A stretch of DNA of 64,000 bases, taken from the NCBI RefSeq assembly GCF_027943255.1, contig NC_072892.1, positions 165,790,792 to 165,854,791 on the forward strand. The letters run 5' to 3'. The notes below the pieces were generated by a model. That model was given only the letters and a program-made list of their open reading frames with translations, was not told the origin of the DNA and did no database searches. Made by a program: the position numbers and the translations under genes. This DNA is from Anastrepha obliqua. Its lineage: Eukaryota > Arthropoda > Insecta > Diptera > Tephritidae. Of the stretch, positions 11,408 through 21,794 are shown in pieces. How positions within the stretch are numbered: the stretch's first letter is position 1; the number at the start of each line of letters is the position of its first letter.

Positions 11408-13254
11408 CACAATCCATTTTTTAACCATCTGTGTAGACTAAAGTGTCAAAGTTGTTAAGAAAAAGTTCCTTACTCCATTCCTCTCGAGGTGGAAAGAGAG
11501 TTGCAAAATTCCTACTGAAAGTCACCGTTGGGGCGATGTACATAATTAGTTTTCCCCGAGGTAACACCTTCTAACCACTACCCCAATTTTTTGATAGAAT
11601 TAAAAAACAATTTCCATTTCTTATTTCATTCAAATAGTTGCTGAAAAGAAGTGAAGAGTAGAAATTAAATTATAGTTTTTATTGATTATTTTCACGGGAC
11701 TTATTTTATGACTTTATTTTTTCCACTGTCATTTGGATTTAATTTGTTTTCTTTAAAAAAATGTTTTTCAGTTTTGTTTTATTATTAATTTTTTATGCAC
11801 CTGAATTCGTATTTTTAAGTTTTTCCTACTCTTTATAAATAAAATTTTGCAATTATTAACTTTTTTATATCCAATTTATGACAGAGTTTTCCACTTAAAA
11901 TGTTGTTCAATTGTTTTATGAAAAAAATTATAAAAAAGTCCAAAACAAAAATTAAGTTTGTTCTGTATTCTAATTAAAAAATCTGATGTTTAATGCAACC
12001 ATACAAAATTGCCGTTGTGAAGCTTATGTAATTAATTTCTTTGAATAATTTATTGCAGCCGTCAAATAAAATCCCATTTAATAAATTTTACTTGGACCAC
12101 TTGAGATCTCAGGAACGGATATTTGTAGGTCAAAAGTTTATATGAGAACATTTGCAGATTTGTTTTACATATAAGTTTTTGTATTGTTATTTCTTCCCAA
12201 ACCATTTATTTAAGAGTTATTGGCCTTTAAAATAAAGTAATATTTGGTAAATTTTTGTACTTTTATTCAAAATCTCATGGTTTTTCCCACTGCAGATGTT
12301 CAAGTTCTAATAAGAGATTTTATTTTTCAACCGCACGCCAACTGAAAATGGGCGAGTAGTGTAAAATGATGCATTAAAAAATTTATTTATGGATAAGTTT
12401 TTTTTTTTCTTAGAAAAGAGCAGCTTGTGCCTATTGCCTCGTATTAAAGTCAATTAATCAACTTGATTATATTTGCCTATCATGTTTTCAATTTGTAAAA
12501 TTACACAACAGAGGATTAAAGGGAAACCTTCGTAAAAAATCAAGGGAATAAAACACATAACAACAACTAAAAAAGAGGTTTTTTTTATTCCGCCTATAAC
12601 AACATCTGCCGACCTATGACACTGACCTTCCCTCAACAAAATGAAACAAAAGACTCAAACAACAAATAATAATAAGAAAAAAAAAACAAAAACAAATTAG
12701 TGAAATAAAAGACTACCTAATAAATTCATGATATGAAGCGCAGAAAACCACTAAATAGCGGTGAAATAATAAAAATATGCCTAAAAGCAATTAAGATCGT
12801 TTTCGACTCTTGCGTTGTAATGCGGCCGAATTTACATGAAAAAATACCTTGAACCCTGAAAGCGCCCCAAGCAAACTTTAAAGCGAATGATTAGAGGAAA
12901 ATAGGGAAACAGCAGCAACAAGAAAGACAACTCAGGCAGTTGGAGTGTCTGCGAGTGGCTCACTGTTGATATCTAAGCTTCGGTCAGTATCTTCCGCCGC
13001 CTAGAGATGTGGTAATTGTTGCTAAGCCGGCTTTGGTTGCTGGGGTGGCACTTATGTACATTTCATGGGCTACAGTGGAGACTAATCAAAAATAGATTTA
13101 AATAATTTCGAAAGCAAAAACATGACGCACCGAAAATAAAAATAGCTGACAGTTTCAGACTACAAAGACCCGACCGAACAGTACAAAAATGGGGAAAAGC
13201 GTGAAGTTGGATATCTGAAAATTGTGCGAGAGCTAAAAGAATATAATGGCCAGC
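11408..13254. other. No recognised feature
   Basis: AT-rich intergenic DNA up to about 12800, then slightly richer in GC. No coding or repeat signature was recognised. Confidence 0.35.
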
Positions 13255-13320
13255 ATGTGTATAATGTATGCGTATGTGTGTGCGTGTGTGTAATGCATGT
13301 ATGTGTGTGTCATAGTACAA
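13255..13320. repeat. Imperfect GT/GTAT microsatellite
   Basis: Interrupted runs of 'tgtgtgtg' and 'atgtatgtgt' over about 60 bp. Low-complexity frames on the complementary strand here are not coding. Confidence 0.75.
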
Positions 13321-13736
13321 AGAAGAAAGCACAAGTTGTACTCGTCAAGCGTGTGATAAATGACAACGAAAATGAAGAATAGTTAGGTGAAATGTGAGAA
13401 GGTGATTATTTGGTAGAAGATGCAGATAAAGCATGAGCGAGTATTACATACATACATGAGCGTGTATGATTAGTTATTAGTAGAGATGCCAGGATTGATT
13501 ACAAATTTAATTCGGGTTGATTAATAAAAATAATTACATAGTGCCGGGAACACAATTAGTTAAATTTAGCAGCTTGACTTTTTTGTTTTATTTTTTTTTT
13601 AGAAGAATTTTAGCGGATATGATATTCTTAGGGTTGATCACTATAGAAATTTCAAAAAGTGGATTTTTCGTTGTTTATTTAAACGACTCACTCAAGGGAC
13701 TAAGATGAAAAAATTACTTAATATTTACGTTTTGAA
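13321..13736. other. No recognised feature
   Basis: No supported gene or repeat other than short A/T runs. Confidence 0.35.
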
Positions 13737-13925
13737 TTTCGCGGCAGCCCTCCTCGCTTCTCGGCAAGCAACGACTGTGTGTCCGTCATGGAAAAGCTCC
13801 TCATAAAAACATAAAATTGTAGGTCTCCCTATTTGTGGAACAACATCAAAGTGCACACCACAAATATGAAGAGAAGCTCGGCCAAACACTGAAGAATGAG
13901 GTGGAAGGGCCAATTACTATTATTA
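13737..13925 (+). repeat. SINE copy, body and 3' part
   Basis: It contains 'ctcggcaagcaacgactgtg', 'catggaaaagctcctcataa', 'tatttgtggaacaacatcaa' and 'agctcggccaaacac' in the same order as the copies at 42235 and 59460. The tRNA-like head is missing. It ends against the piggyBac relic that starts at about 13926. Confidence 0.65.
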
Positions 13926-14732
13926 CTGTTATTATTATATGAAAGTCCTAGTCATTCTGGTATACTCTTTATGAAGTGGATTGACAAAAGAGAGGTTACA
14001 GCTTTATCTAACTTTCATGATCCGAGTAAATTTGTAAAGGTACAACAACGCCAAAGCGATGGTTCTGTCAAAGAAATCGAAAAGCCTGAAATAATACACG
14101 ACTATAATATGCACATGAATAACGTTGACAAGTTAGATTAGCTAAAGAAGTACTACGAGCTGAACAGAAAAAGCCGCAAGTGGTGGCACCGAATATTTTT
14201 CATTTTCTTGATATTGCAGTCGTGAATTCTTTTATTATTTCTAAAAGTATAGGGTACCACTTACCCCTTAAGGACTTCAAACTTGATTTCATTTCAATAC
14301 TATGAAGTTCAGCCTCACCACCTACTCTTGGAACCAAAAATAAAAAGCAAGCTAGAGTCCGCATAAAGTAAAACAAATCGTGTGTAGATCCAAGCCTACG
14401 ATCCTCGTCATCTCACCAACCAGTCAGAACAACCTTACGTAGATGTGCGTACTGTAGCACGACAAGCCACCAAAGAAGGACTCAGTGGATGTGCTCAAGT
14501 TGTAATGTGCCACTTTGCCTCAGCAAAACAAAAACTTGTTTCAATGAGTTTCATAAATAATCCTCGCACTCTATGCGCGATGGTATAAAAATCGTACCAC
14601 ATCATTGTACCAAATCCTGCAAGGATAAACATTTTTTTTTTTACATTTTCTTCATTAAATGTCTCGAATAAATGAAATAAAAAAATCTTTGTGTTTAATT
14701 TTTAGCGATTTTTTTCAGTGCGCCGGAAAGAG
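13926..14732 (+). pseudogene. piggyBac-type transposase relic, C-terminal part with TTAA-flanked 3' end
   Basis: In the + frame near 13975-14135 the relic gives MKWIDKREVTALSNFHDPSK and IIHDYNMHMNNVDKLD. The latter carries the third catalytic aspartate in the YNxxMxxVDxxD motif of piggyBac (DDE_Tnp_1_7) transposases. After an in-frame TAG it continues LKKYYELNRKSRKWWHRIFF. A C-terminal Cys-rich segment RRCAYCSTTSHQ...WMCSSCNVPLC lies around 14435-14520. The element appears to end with 'gcgccggaaagag' followed by TTAA at 14733-14736, as expected for this superfamily. The N-terminal two thirds and the 5' terminus are not found; the left boundary is the SINE. Confidence 0.7.
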
Positions 14733-14736
14733 TTAA

Positions 14737-15225
14737 CCTGATGTTGGAGAGCATCGTACGAGCCGCAGAACTTAATCGCCCAGGCACAATATGTTATAAG
14801 AGCGTACAATTGTTGGCGTATGCCGATGATATCGATATCATCGGCCTCAACAACCGCGCTGTTAGTTCTGCTTTCTCCAAACTTGATAAAGAGGCAAAGC
14901 GAATGGGTCTGGTGGTGAACGAGGACAAAACAAAGTACCTCCTGTCTTCAAACAAACAGTCGGCGCACTCGCGTATCGGCACCCACCTCACTGTTGACAG
15001 TTATAATTTTGAGGTTGTAAAAGACTTCGTGTATTTAGGAACCAGCATTAACACCGATAACAATGTCAGCCTTGAAATCCAACGTAGAATCTCTCTTGCC
15101 AACAAGTGCTCTTTTGGACTGAGCAGTAAAGTCCTCTCTCGACGAATAAAACTTAGATTCTGTAAGCTTCTCATCTTGCCCGTCCTATCGTATAGCCCAG
15201 AAGCTTAGACGATGACAACATGGGC
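14737..15225 (+). pseudogene. RTE-like LINE reverse transcriptase fragment
   Basis: An open frame of about 155 codons carries LLAYADDIDIIG, the catalytic YADD box of reverse transcriptase. It is followed by MGLVVNEDKTKYLLSS and VKDFVYLGTSINTDNN, the thumb-side segments of RTE-type LINE ORF2, and ends SYSPEA-stop-TMTT. Family members have YGAEAWT at that point, so the TAG replaces the Trp codon. Upstream RT motifs are absent, and the TTAA of the piggyBac relic touches the left edge. Further pieces of the same family lie at 33405-33760, 42715-43025 and 60030-60395. Confidence 0.7.
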
Positions 15226-16712
15226 CCATGGACTTGGCAGTGTTAAATGCAATGCAGATAGACATGCAATTGTTAAATGTGGGTATTGAAGGAAGTGCGA
15301 GTAGATTGGTATATGCGAAGTGGTTGAACATGCGTTAGACCATTGGTGGCTTGCAACCAATGCGAATTCAAGTAAACTAGCTTCGCTAGTGCAGCAAAAA
15401 TATTTATACATACATATAAATTGGCGCAAAATTAATCACCCAATCTTGCGATTTATAAATTTCGCAAATGCCGTCATGCGTTAATCATATTTGATAAAAA
15501 GTTAAAAAAAAATGTCCATTACTAAAAATCCTCAGCCACTGTTCGGCTCGCTCGACAACTAAACTATGGTACCTGGGTGCTTTCAGCTTTGAAAGGCTAG
15601 AATCTCTCCCTGAACTGGAGCTTGAGCGACAACTATAATTCGCGAACTGAACGCCCATCTTGCGTTATGCATATTTTTGCTAAATAGGACTCTGATTTGG
15701 TATCGCTATGGACTAAAATGGTCTCTGCGTGGATTCGACCAGCCAGTATAACCTAACCTAAACTAAAATATTTTTTTTTTATTTAGTAAAAAATTTATTC
15801 CAAAATAAAAATAAATGATTAATTTTGTTTTTCGCAATTTCGCAATTTAGATCCCCATACAATGTGAATAAACATATAAGGCAACAACAAAACAGCTGGA
15901 CGCTTTAACATTGAAATCAGCATTCGCAAGGAAAACGAAAAAAAGCAAAACAAATCAGCTGCTATAGCGAAGTCACCTTTTGGGGATTCGTCTTGCAAGG
16001 AATTGAATGCCAAATTCGAAGCAGACTGGAGTGGAGTTTGGCTTTATAAATACGCATTTTCAAAATATTCCAATGCCCGCTCCACTAAGCTTATAGATGT
16101 TATGCCCTGAAAACGCCTCCACCTGTTCGTGAAAGTTCCATCAAAATCGTTGCAGTCATTTTGGTGATTAGCCAGAAAAAAAGATAGGCACACACTTTAA
16201 AAAAGCGGGCTTATGACCTTACAAAAGTTTTTATTTCCAAATCACAGATAAACATTTCAATTTTATTTATGTCTATCGGAGATGATGTATCTGCTAATGC
16301 TTGTACTATGACTTAGCAATTCGAGCACGAAATCCAAAATGAAATGCAATCACATTGAAGGCGGAGCAGCAAATCATAGAAGTACCACCCAAATTGATAC
16401 GAAATCCACATTGACTAAAGAAAGGAAAATAAATTTGTATTTCAGCGAGAGGAAACTCCAGCTACCAAATTCAAAGAAATATGTACACATCTAAATGACC
16501 ATTCTCCCAAAAGCATAATTTATCAATTTGCTCAAATCAAATACTATTTTTTTATTGTACGATTTTCATGTACGTTTGTGTACCACCAACACACGCGAAT
16601 AAATGCGGTCAGCTTACGAAAACATGCACAAGCGGCGGGTTCAATCAAAATATAAAGCATCCACTGCGCCAACGCACACCAACAGATGCTGGCTGACGGG
16701 TCAGCAGCAGCA
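15226..16712. other. No recognised feature
   Basis: Mixed-composition intergenic DNA. A run of T/A at about 15770 separates two unrecognised segments. Confidence 0.3.
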
Positions 16713-16734
16713 GTACACACACACACACACACGC
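16713..16734. repeat. (AC)n microsatellite
   Basis: About eleven AC units: 'cacacacacacacac' followed by 'gc'. Confidence 0.85.
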
Positions 16735-17189
16735 ATTTGCCAAGCTGAATTTATGTACATCCGAACGAGTGTGTTGCCTTCTGTTTTCGATTTTTTGCGC
16801 TCATAGAAACTGTAGTACGCAGCATCCGATTGTTACGGGCGCGTATGCTGACGCTGCGTCGCTGAGTTATGATTTTCAATTATTCAAACTGCAAACGCGT
16901 CCGGACAAACAAAAGCATAAATTGTGTAAAATCGCAAAAACACTGACGCCTCCAGGCAGGGTGGCACAACTTGTCGATGCACTAAAATTTAGGTGGGATT
17001 ATCTTTATTTAAAAAGTAAATATTAGAAAATGGTTTAAAAACAACTTTTGGGAATAGAAAATAGAATTTCAATGAATTTTACAAAAACGCGCGGAAAAAT
17101 AATAGAAATACTGCCAGGCAGTACAGGGTGCATGGCTACATTTGTGAGTGCCAGGTTCGAGTTTTCGTGCATGAAACATAAACTTACAG

Positions 17190-17295
17190 CAACAGTGCAC
17201 TCTACCCAGCTTGTGGAGAGGCGTATGAGACGGCGGACCAATTTCTGTGCATCTGCCTGACCCTCGCTCGAGTCAGGCTTGAGGCCTTTGGCACT
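17190..17295 (+). pseudogene. LINE ORF2 C-terminal zinc-binding fragment
   Basis: One + frame gives ACGEAYETADQFLCICLTLA followed by RVRLEAFG. This matches the ExxxHFLCxCPxLAxxRxxxxG pattern at the C-terminus of RNase H-bearing LINEs, with the histidine replaced by Gln. Nothing upstream is recognisable. Confidence 0.45.
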
Positions 17296-17440
17296 GATGG
17301 CACCTCATTTCAAATGATGTTTGGGGGGTGTTTCTTTAAAAACGTGTGAAACGGAAACGAAAAAAGATTTTTTATTTTTGTTTTGAGTGTTTAATTTTTT
17401 AATCTGTTGTTAAGAAACCAAAAAAATTTTTTTTGCCATA

Positions 17441-17763
17441 CGAGGTTCGTTTAAAAAGTTGTCAGCCTGCAAAAAATGGTCTTCCAAAAACTGGTATATC
17501 GCTGATAATACGGATTTCGGGACTCACAGGCGTCTGAAAACAAAAAGACAAAAAGGTTCTTGTCCAGTATGAATGTCGTTATCGTGTGAACTACCATCTT
17601 AAAAAAAAAATAGATAAAAAAATATATAAAAATGGCGGACGTTCAAAGGTGAAAAACCGTTTTTTCAGCCTTTTTTTACTTAAATGATCTGAAAAAAGTA
17701 CTAATAAATTTTTTTCCGAATGAAGGCCATTTTGAAGGCGGACAACTTTTTGAATGCACCTCG
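17441..17763. mobile_element. Tc1/mariner-type MITE
   Basis: The termini are CGAGGTTCGTTTAAAAAG (left) and the inverse of CGAGGTGCATTCAAAAAG (right). These are 23-bp TIRs with four mismatches, flanked by TA on both sides (17439-17440 and 17764-17765). Length is 323 bp with no coding potential. The TA duplication and CGAGG start fit a non-autonomous mariner derivative. Confidence 0.75.
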
Positions 17764-17924
17764 TATGACCAAAAACAAAAAATGTGTTTTTCAACAATGA
17801 ATCAAAAACTGAAATGCTTAAAACAAAAATAAAAAATTTCTAATGAGTTGAGGGCCTTAAGAAGCGTCCACCCTGGCTCCTTGGCATCACAAGATCTTCT
17901 CAGTTTCTTCTGAGGTCGGGTTAG

Positions 17925-18890
17925 ATTAGGTTAGGTAAAATGGCTGCCCTTGCGAGGGGCCCACTTGGACAAAAATTAAAATTAGTTCTTTGTGATACCA
18001 TACAGGAGAAGGGGAGGGGACAGGAAAAAAAGGGAGGAATTAGACGGAATCCAGGGCTTGGATTAGAGGATGACGACCAACGAGTGGCGATTTACGTTTG
18101 TGTTAACCGTTTTAAGCTGGTGATGAATTTTATCCGTAAATCCGCTTGACGCAATGGCAGGCCTCACCGCATGTACACCTAACGGACAGTGTCCGGAGAG
18201 GATACCTATCAAAATCGATAACATGGCTTTGTTAGCCGTAAAAGTTCTCTCGAGCGCCCCTGATCTACCCGCGGCCAGATGGACCACGCGACTTTACACG
18301 TTTGCGTACTAGCCCAGCGTTCGCTGTGTTGACGCGAGGCCCATCTTTCCAGTAGCAGACCACAGGTGCTTAAGGGAACTCCAATCCTCTCGTACCGCGA
18401 TGAAGCCGTTCCAAGGGTTCCTTGTCTAGCCAGCTCATCAGCCCAGCAGTTTCCTTTTAAGCCGCTGTGACCGAAAACCCAAGTGAGTCTAATATCAAAG
18501 TATTCCGATGCAATCGAGAAAGAAATCAGGCATTCCTTGACTAATTTCCAACGCACAAACAGCGAGCTCAAGGCTCTAATTGCCACTTGACTGTCGGAGT
18601 AGATATTTACCTCCTTTTCTGTAATTACAGAAGCGAGCAGCCAACCCAAAGCTTCCTTCATTGCGGCTACTTCTGCTTGGAAAACACTACAGTGGTCCGG
18701 ATCTTAAATTTGAACTTGATGGGGAGCTCCTTGCAGAGTACTCCCCCACCAATCTTCCATCCAACTTTGAGCCACCCGAAAACAGATTTGCCTTGCCCTG
18801 CATCCCTGCATCCAAATGCAAATGAATGGAAAAAGTTCCGCTCGGACCTAGCGATGGTGTACAATGATCTAGCACCATGGGGATAAAGTC
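17925..18890 (-). pseudogene. LOA/I-like LINE 3' end (RNase H and C-terminus), copy A
   Basis: The main minus frame (18661-18209) gives VNIYSDSQVAIRALSS, then WVFGHSGLKGNCWADELARQ, which are RNase H motifs. It then gives RIGVPLSTCGLLLERWASRQ and WPRVDQGRSRELLRLTK. Upstream, 18890-18670, a decayed stretch matches the DGSK...GGG-VFC segment of the same family. The 3' untranslated end at 17925-18000 ('taggttaggtaaaatggctg' read on +) is shared with copies B (38400-39445) and C (61940-64000). Frameshifts make it inactive, and it is 5'-truncated. Confidence 0.75.
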
Positions 18891-19129
18891 AAAGTTGGAG
18901 GTCGGGTAGATTTAAAGAAAATTAAAAAAACTATGAACACTAAACCCCTTTTAAAAAGAAATATTACTCAGACTATAAGATGGCGTAGCGACCTCACCGG
19001 CAAAATCGCCCGAGTCCTTAAATATACGAAATCCATGCTGAGCCAAAATAATCATAATCTTGGCACACTGCTTTTTATGAAAGGCAGGCGCGCCCAGAGG
19101 CTGCCACAAATTTCTGCAGATTCAGTACA

Positions 19130-19350
19130 GATTCAGAAAAGGAATAAACTAGTTTGCATCTTCTGTGCCACTCTTCTGCGTTATTTGTACGAAGGCTTAC
19201 TACTTTAGGTAGGCAATTCTTTAATGAGTTGGAAGATCTCAGCTCTGTAGAAATTATGGATCTTCTAAACTTCTTGAACAGTTCACATTGGTTTTAAGAA
19301 GATCAAGACAAGTTTTTCACATGGCATCAGAACGAGCTAAGAGCCTGATT
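19130..19350 (+). pseudogene. LINE ORF2 extreme C-terminus, family 2
   Basis: A + frame gives GRQFFNELEDLSSVEIMDLL followed by NFLNSSHWF. The same block (GRxFFNxLExxSTxEIxDL) occurs at 23270-23400 on the minus strand and at 50150-50230 on +. All three therefore come from one LINE family that ends in this motif. Confidence 0.55.
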
Positions 19351-19359
19351 GTGCCACAT

Positions 19360-19690
19360 AGTGGGTAACCGCTGCAACATAACTAAACTCAAGGCATCTA
19401 AAGAAGTTAGAGTTTAAGCAACGTTGAAAGTTCTCTACTTCCTCTTCGTTACTGCAGTTGCAACAGAAGTCGAAAAACGAAACCCAATATGTTTCAATGA
19501 GTGCTCCCAGTGTCCGGAGATGATACCAACCATTGTACTAATGAATGGCCGGTCTAGATTGATGAGGAACTTAGTTAGGCGCTCAGTATTTCTAAGTTAA
19601 ACGTATGTAGTTATCTCAGAATGGGACTCAGTGGCTCATCTACTGTTGGCTTGCAGATTGTAAACCGCCGGTGCATTTTTAATAGATCTT
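19360..19690 (-). pseudogene. LINE C-terminal Cys-rich fragment
   Basis: The minus frames give MVGIISGHWEHSLKHIGFRF followed by a frame-shifted FCCNCSNEEEVENF. This corresponds to the 'IITGHCxxGxHxxxxGxxxxxxCxxCxxEEE' end of LINE ORF2. A sister piece with the same layout lies at 41400-41720 on the minus strand. It points the opposite way to the adjoining fragment at 19130-19350, so these are two separate insertions. Confidence 0.5.
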
Positions 19691-19734
19691 GTTTGATTTT
19701 TTCCCGAGCTTCTTCAGCAATTTATTAGTATGCG

Positions 19735-19850
19735 AGTGTATTTCTGGTAGGTCTCTTTATTTGTGGAACAAAAAATAGGGACGCACTCCACAAATAGGAA
19801 GAGGAGCTCGGCCAAACACCCACAAATAGGGAAATGAATACACAGAACTG
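19735..19850 (+). repeat. SINE copy, 3' part
   Basis: 'gtaggtctctttatttgtgg', 'gacgcactccacaaatagga' and 'agctcggccaaacaccc' match the 3' half of the other copies. The head and body are missing. Confidence 0.6.
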
Positions 19851-21179
19851 TAGTTTTAAGTAGCCTGCAATGGGTAGGTTCTGGTTCTTATGGGGAGCTT
19901 ACTCAGAAGAGTGATGCACTCGGAGGTGAACCATTCTGACAATGTCAGTGGCTTTTGAAAAAAGAATTTCTACTTATAATAAGTATCAGGAAAATCAAAT
20001 TCTCGATATCAGGTTAAATATGTGTGGAGATTTAGTAAACATTATAAACTAAGGCACAAACAAACTAAAAGAAAAAATTGTATAAAAAAGTGAAAGAAAA
20101 TGAAAATTTTCAAATTTTTTTAGCATTTTTAAGAACAAAATATAATAAAAGGGCAAATTTTATTTTTTTTATTTTTGGTTTTCTGAAGTTTTTTTTAAGA
20201 TGTTTTTTAAGAGTTTTTTAGAACTAGCAGCTGTTGGAAAGGAAAAAAGCTCGGATTTTCAGCGAAATTTTGTTTTTAAGTTCAAATCGTAGCTTCTAAG
20301 ACGTTTAAATATAACACAGGCCAACAACCAAACAACTTTTTCGATAATTTTAACTAATTACTTTGTACTGATTACGAAAAAAATTATTAAAAAGTTATAT
20401 CACCCATCAATTTTTCACATTAACACAATTAAGTAAAAATAAAGTTTATGTACCAAAATGTATAGGATATATTTCACAGTCCTGCGAGGTACAGTTTCTA
20501 AAACGGCTAAGGGTGTTTCTTGAAGGTTTTTTTATGCTGAAAACGAACATGACCTTGAAAATGTTGCAGCACGTCAGGATTTTTGGCAATTTGAGGTTAA
20601 ATAGTCAAAAAATGCAGATATTGGCCATTTAAAAAATTTTTTTTTGACAAAGGTAAAGAAAAACCCATAGCGCTTTTAGAAGTTGTAAAAAAGCGAGATT
20701 TTGCAGGCCTGTGTAATTTTTAAAAACTAAAAAAAAATTATTGAAAAAATTTATTTAAAAAAAAGTTAAATTTATTTGTGTATTTTTAAGAATAAAATGT
20801 AGTTAATCCGCAAACTAAAAAAAAAGAGAGTAATTGTATTGGTTTTTATGTGGAACCGACAGCTTTTAGATAGAAAAATTAGGCTTTTCGGCGAAATGTT
20901 GAGTTTAAAAGGTTTATAAATTTTGATCGGCACACCCAAGCAAAAAGGTCTTGCGTTATGTTTCAAATAATTTTAATATTTGATAGATTAAAAACTTGTA
21001 TGCGTTTGAATCTTATTGAGTGGTTTGATCTTGAAATAGTGTGTATATTAGTACATATGAACGAAGTGTACTCGAGAAAACATCATAAGAAAAAACAAAT
21101 TAAACACATTAGGGCAAAGGTTTCGTGAGAGTATTTTAATTTATTTTACAAAGCTAGAATACTTAACAGAGTTGTTATA
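19851..21179. other. AT-rich DNA with a diverged repeated module
   Basis: Two related blocks are visible, around 20050-20310 and 20800-20935. Each has 'caaactaaaa...' followed by an 'agctgttgg/cagcttttag' segment and 'ttttcagcgaaatttt' or 'tttcggcgaaatgttg'. No coding signature was seen. Confidence 0.35.
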
Positions 21180-21790
21180 TTAGTTTGGGGAAAAATAAAT
21201 CCCTTATTTTTTCGGTAGATGGCTGTAGTGACCGATAACTCACAAAGCATCGATCAAAAAATTTAAGGTTTATGATCGTCGTCAAGGTGATATTTCACAC
21301 TAAAAAATTCTTTTGCTGTTTTCTGCTTGTCCGATTCAGTTGTGAGTTACAGGGTGTTAACGATAGAAGTCAGCAAAGTTGAAAATTCGGTTTATTTTAC
21401 AGTTTCTTTGATAAAGGCGAAAATGCTAGCCAAGCCGCTGAAAGTGAGAATGGTGTTTATGGTACGGATACTGCACCAGCTAATTACGTGCAATTTTGGT
21501 TTCGTTTATTCCGTTTAGGCATTTTTGATGTTAAAGAAAATGTCGATATTGTTCAAAATGTCGATAAAATCACAGCTCGAAGTTGACAGGTATGTTAGCA
21601 GTCGTAGTAAAGCCCAGGAGCTAAAGATCGACCATAAAACAGTTTTAAACCATTTGCGCAAAAAGAATGGGTATAAAAAATCAAATAGCAAATCGGATAT
21701 TACCCATCGGGTAGGAAGGGGTTGCACAAAAATGCATGATATAAGGTGGGCTTATATTGAATGTAACCTTTTTGTAGCATATTCAAACAA
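21180..21790 (+). pseudogene. Irritans-like mariner, 5' end and N-terminal fragment
   Basis: Near 21413-21575 one + frame gives DKGENASQAAESENGVYGTD, then YVQFWFRLFRLGIFDVKENV. After a short change of frame come VDRYVSSRSKAQELKIDHKT and VLNHLRKKNGYKKS. This is the helix-turn-helix half of an irritans-type mariner transposase. The left edge 'ttagtttggggaaaaataaa' at about 21179 looks like its terminal repeat. The catalytic half is missing. A different mariner begins at 21795, so this copy is truncated just before that insertion. Confidence 0.65.
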
Positions 21791-21794
21791 CTTA

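Noticed and set aside
12250..12720. AATAAA-like and T-rich patches suggesting a gene 3' end
   Set aside because: Such motifs are expected by chance in DNA this AT-rich and no coding sequence lies upstream.
17915..17940. TTAGG-like repeats suggesting insect telomere sequence
   Set aside because: Only two or three units are present and they coincide with the 3' end of a LINE; the same motif ends other LINE copies in the window. Flies lack TTAGG telomeres.
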